In this document: positions 19,558 to 19,724 of the stretch, piece by piece | Position numbering within the stretch: position 1 is the first letter of the stretch | Layout: the number at the start of each line of letters is the position of its first letter | Assembly: GCA_009602725.1 (NCBI GenBank) | Contig: WELB01000122.1 | Location: forward strand, 371,932-391,655 | DNA: 19,724 nucleotides | Source of the DNA: Spirogloea muscicola | Lineage: Eukaryota > Streptophyta > Zygnematophyceae > Spirogloeales > Spirogloeaceae | Reading direction: 5' to 3' | Position numbers and translations under genes: made by a program | Notes under the pieces: generated by a model | Database searches by the model: none | Seen by the model: the letters and a program-made list of their open reading frames with translations, nothing else | Told to the model about the DNA's origin: nothing

Positions 19558-19695
19558 TTAGTTGGCGCCAGTACCGGCCGCCGGAACGTGGTCGAACGAC
19601 TTGCGCATCTCGTCGTCGGGAGCCGCCGGTGCATGCCGGGGGGGCGGCGGCGGCAGGGCCGGGGCGCCAGCCGCTGGATCATCGCCGCGGGCGCC
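19558..19695 (-). CDS. Possible exon fragment of an unidentified gene
   Basis: A minus frame opens after a stop at 19698-19696 and ends with TAA at 19560-19558. It has a protein-like composition: GDDPAAGAPALPPPPP, then acidic and basic residues (APDDEMRKSFDHVP) and a short Ala/Gly end. It could be the last exon of a gene entering from the right, or a stretch within a longer first exon. GTGAGG at about 19698 could be a splice donor, but I found no matching acceptor. I recognise no domain and give it low weight. Confidence 0.2.
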   Translation of the reverse strand, partial: GARGDDPAAGAPALPPPPPRHAPAAPDDEMRKSFDHVPAAGTGAN

Positions 19696-19724
19696 TCACC
19701 GCGGCCCGGGCCCCGCGCTCGGCG

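Noticed and set aside
1-19724. CRISPR array, bacterial operon, prophage or defence island
   Set aside because: There are no regularly spaced identical repeats and no bacterial gene organisation. The coding sequence is spliceosomal and plant-like.

Overview
The window looks like nuclear DNA of a green plant-lineage organism, most likely a unicellular green alga. Two intron-rich genes have their closest recognisable relatives in land plants. Their introns are short (about 115-400 bases), all GT...AG, and the genes lie close together. I cannot name the species or class, and I made no database search. There are no operons, ribosome binding sites, tRNAs, rRNAs or CRISPR arrays.

Bases 1 to about 4,650 are retroelement debris. 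At least five partial copies of the 3' end of one family lie on both strands. They encode the C-terminal part of a non-LTR-type reverse transcriptase polyprotein: a CxCG...H...C zinc knuckle, a nuclease-like module, and a tail ending in variants of S-x-S-D-L-x-L-L-x-R-G-Y-stop. All are truncated, frameshifted or interrupted by stops, and no reverse transcriptase core is present. A short 3'-UTR motif (CATTCTTTT...GGGCTGGC) recurs seven times, and several copies share long direct or inverted repeats.

Bases 4,984-14,522 (+) hold a complete L-arabinokinase gene (ARA1-like). I resolved it into 29 exons whose lengths sum to 2,973 nt, giving an uninterrupted 990-residue protein. It has an N-terminal glycosyltransferase-like half and a C-terminal GHMP (galactokinase-type) kinase half with all three GHMP motifs.

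Bases 15,128-18,944 (-) hold a complete 12-exon gene for a 496-residue multi-pass membrane protein of the EXS (ERD1/XPR1/SYG1) family without an SPX domain. The two genes converge, with 605 bases between their stop codons. The last 780 bases are GC-rich and hold at most an unplaced open stretch on the minus strand.

The two genes are not known to share a pathway. ARA1 salvages L-arabinose from wall and glycoprotein turnover into the nucleotide-sugar pool. EXS proteins are linked to phosphate transport or recycling at endomembranes. I found no convincing undescribed biological system. The most unusual material is the retroelement family with its repeated C-terminal tag and 3' motif, lying directly against the ARA1 promoter.
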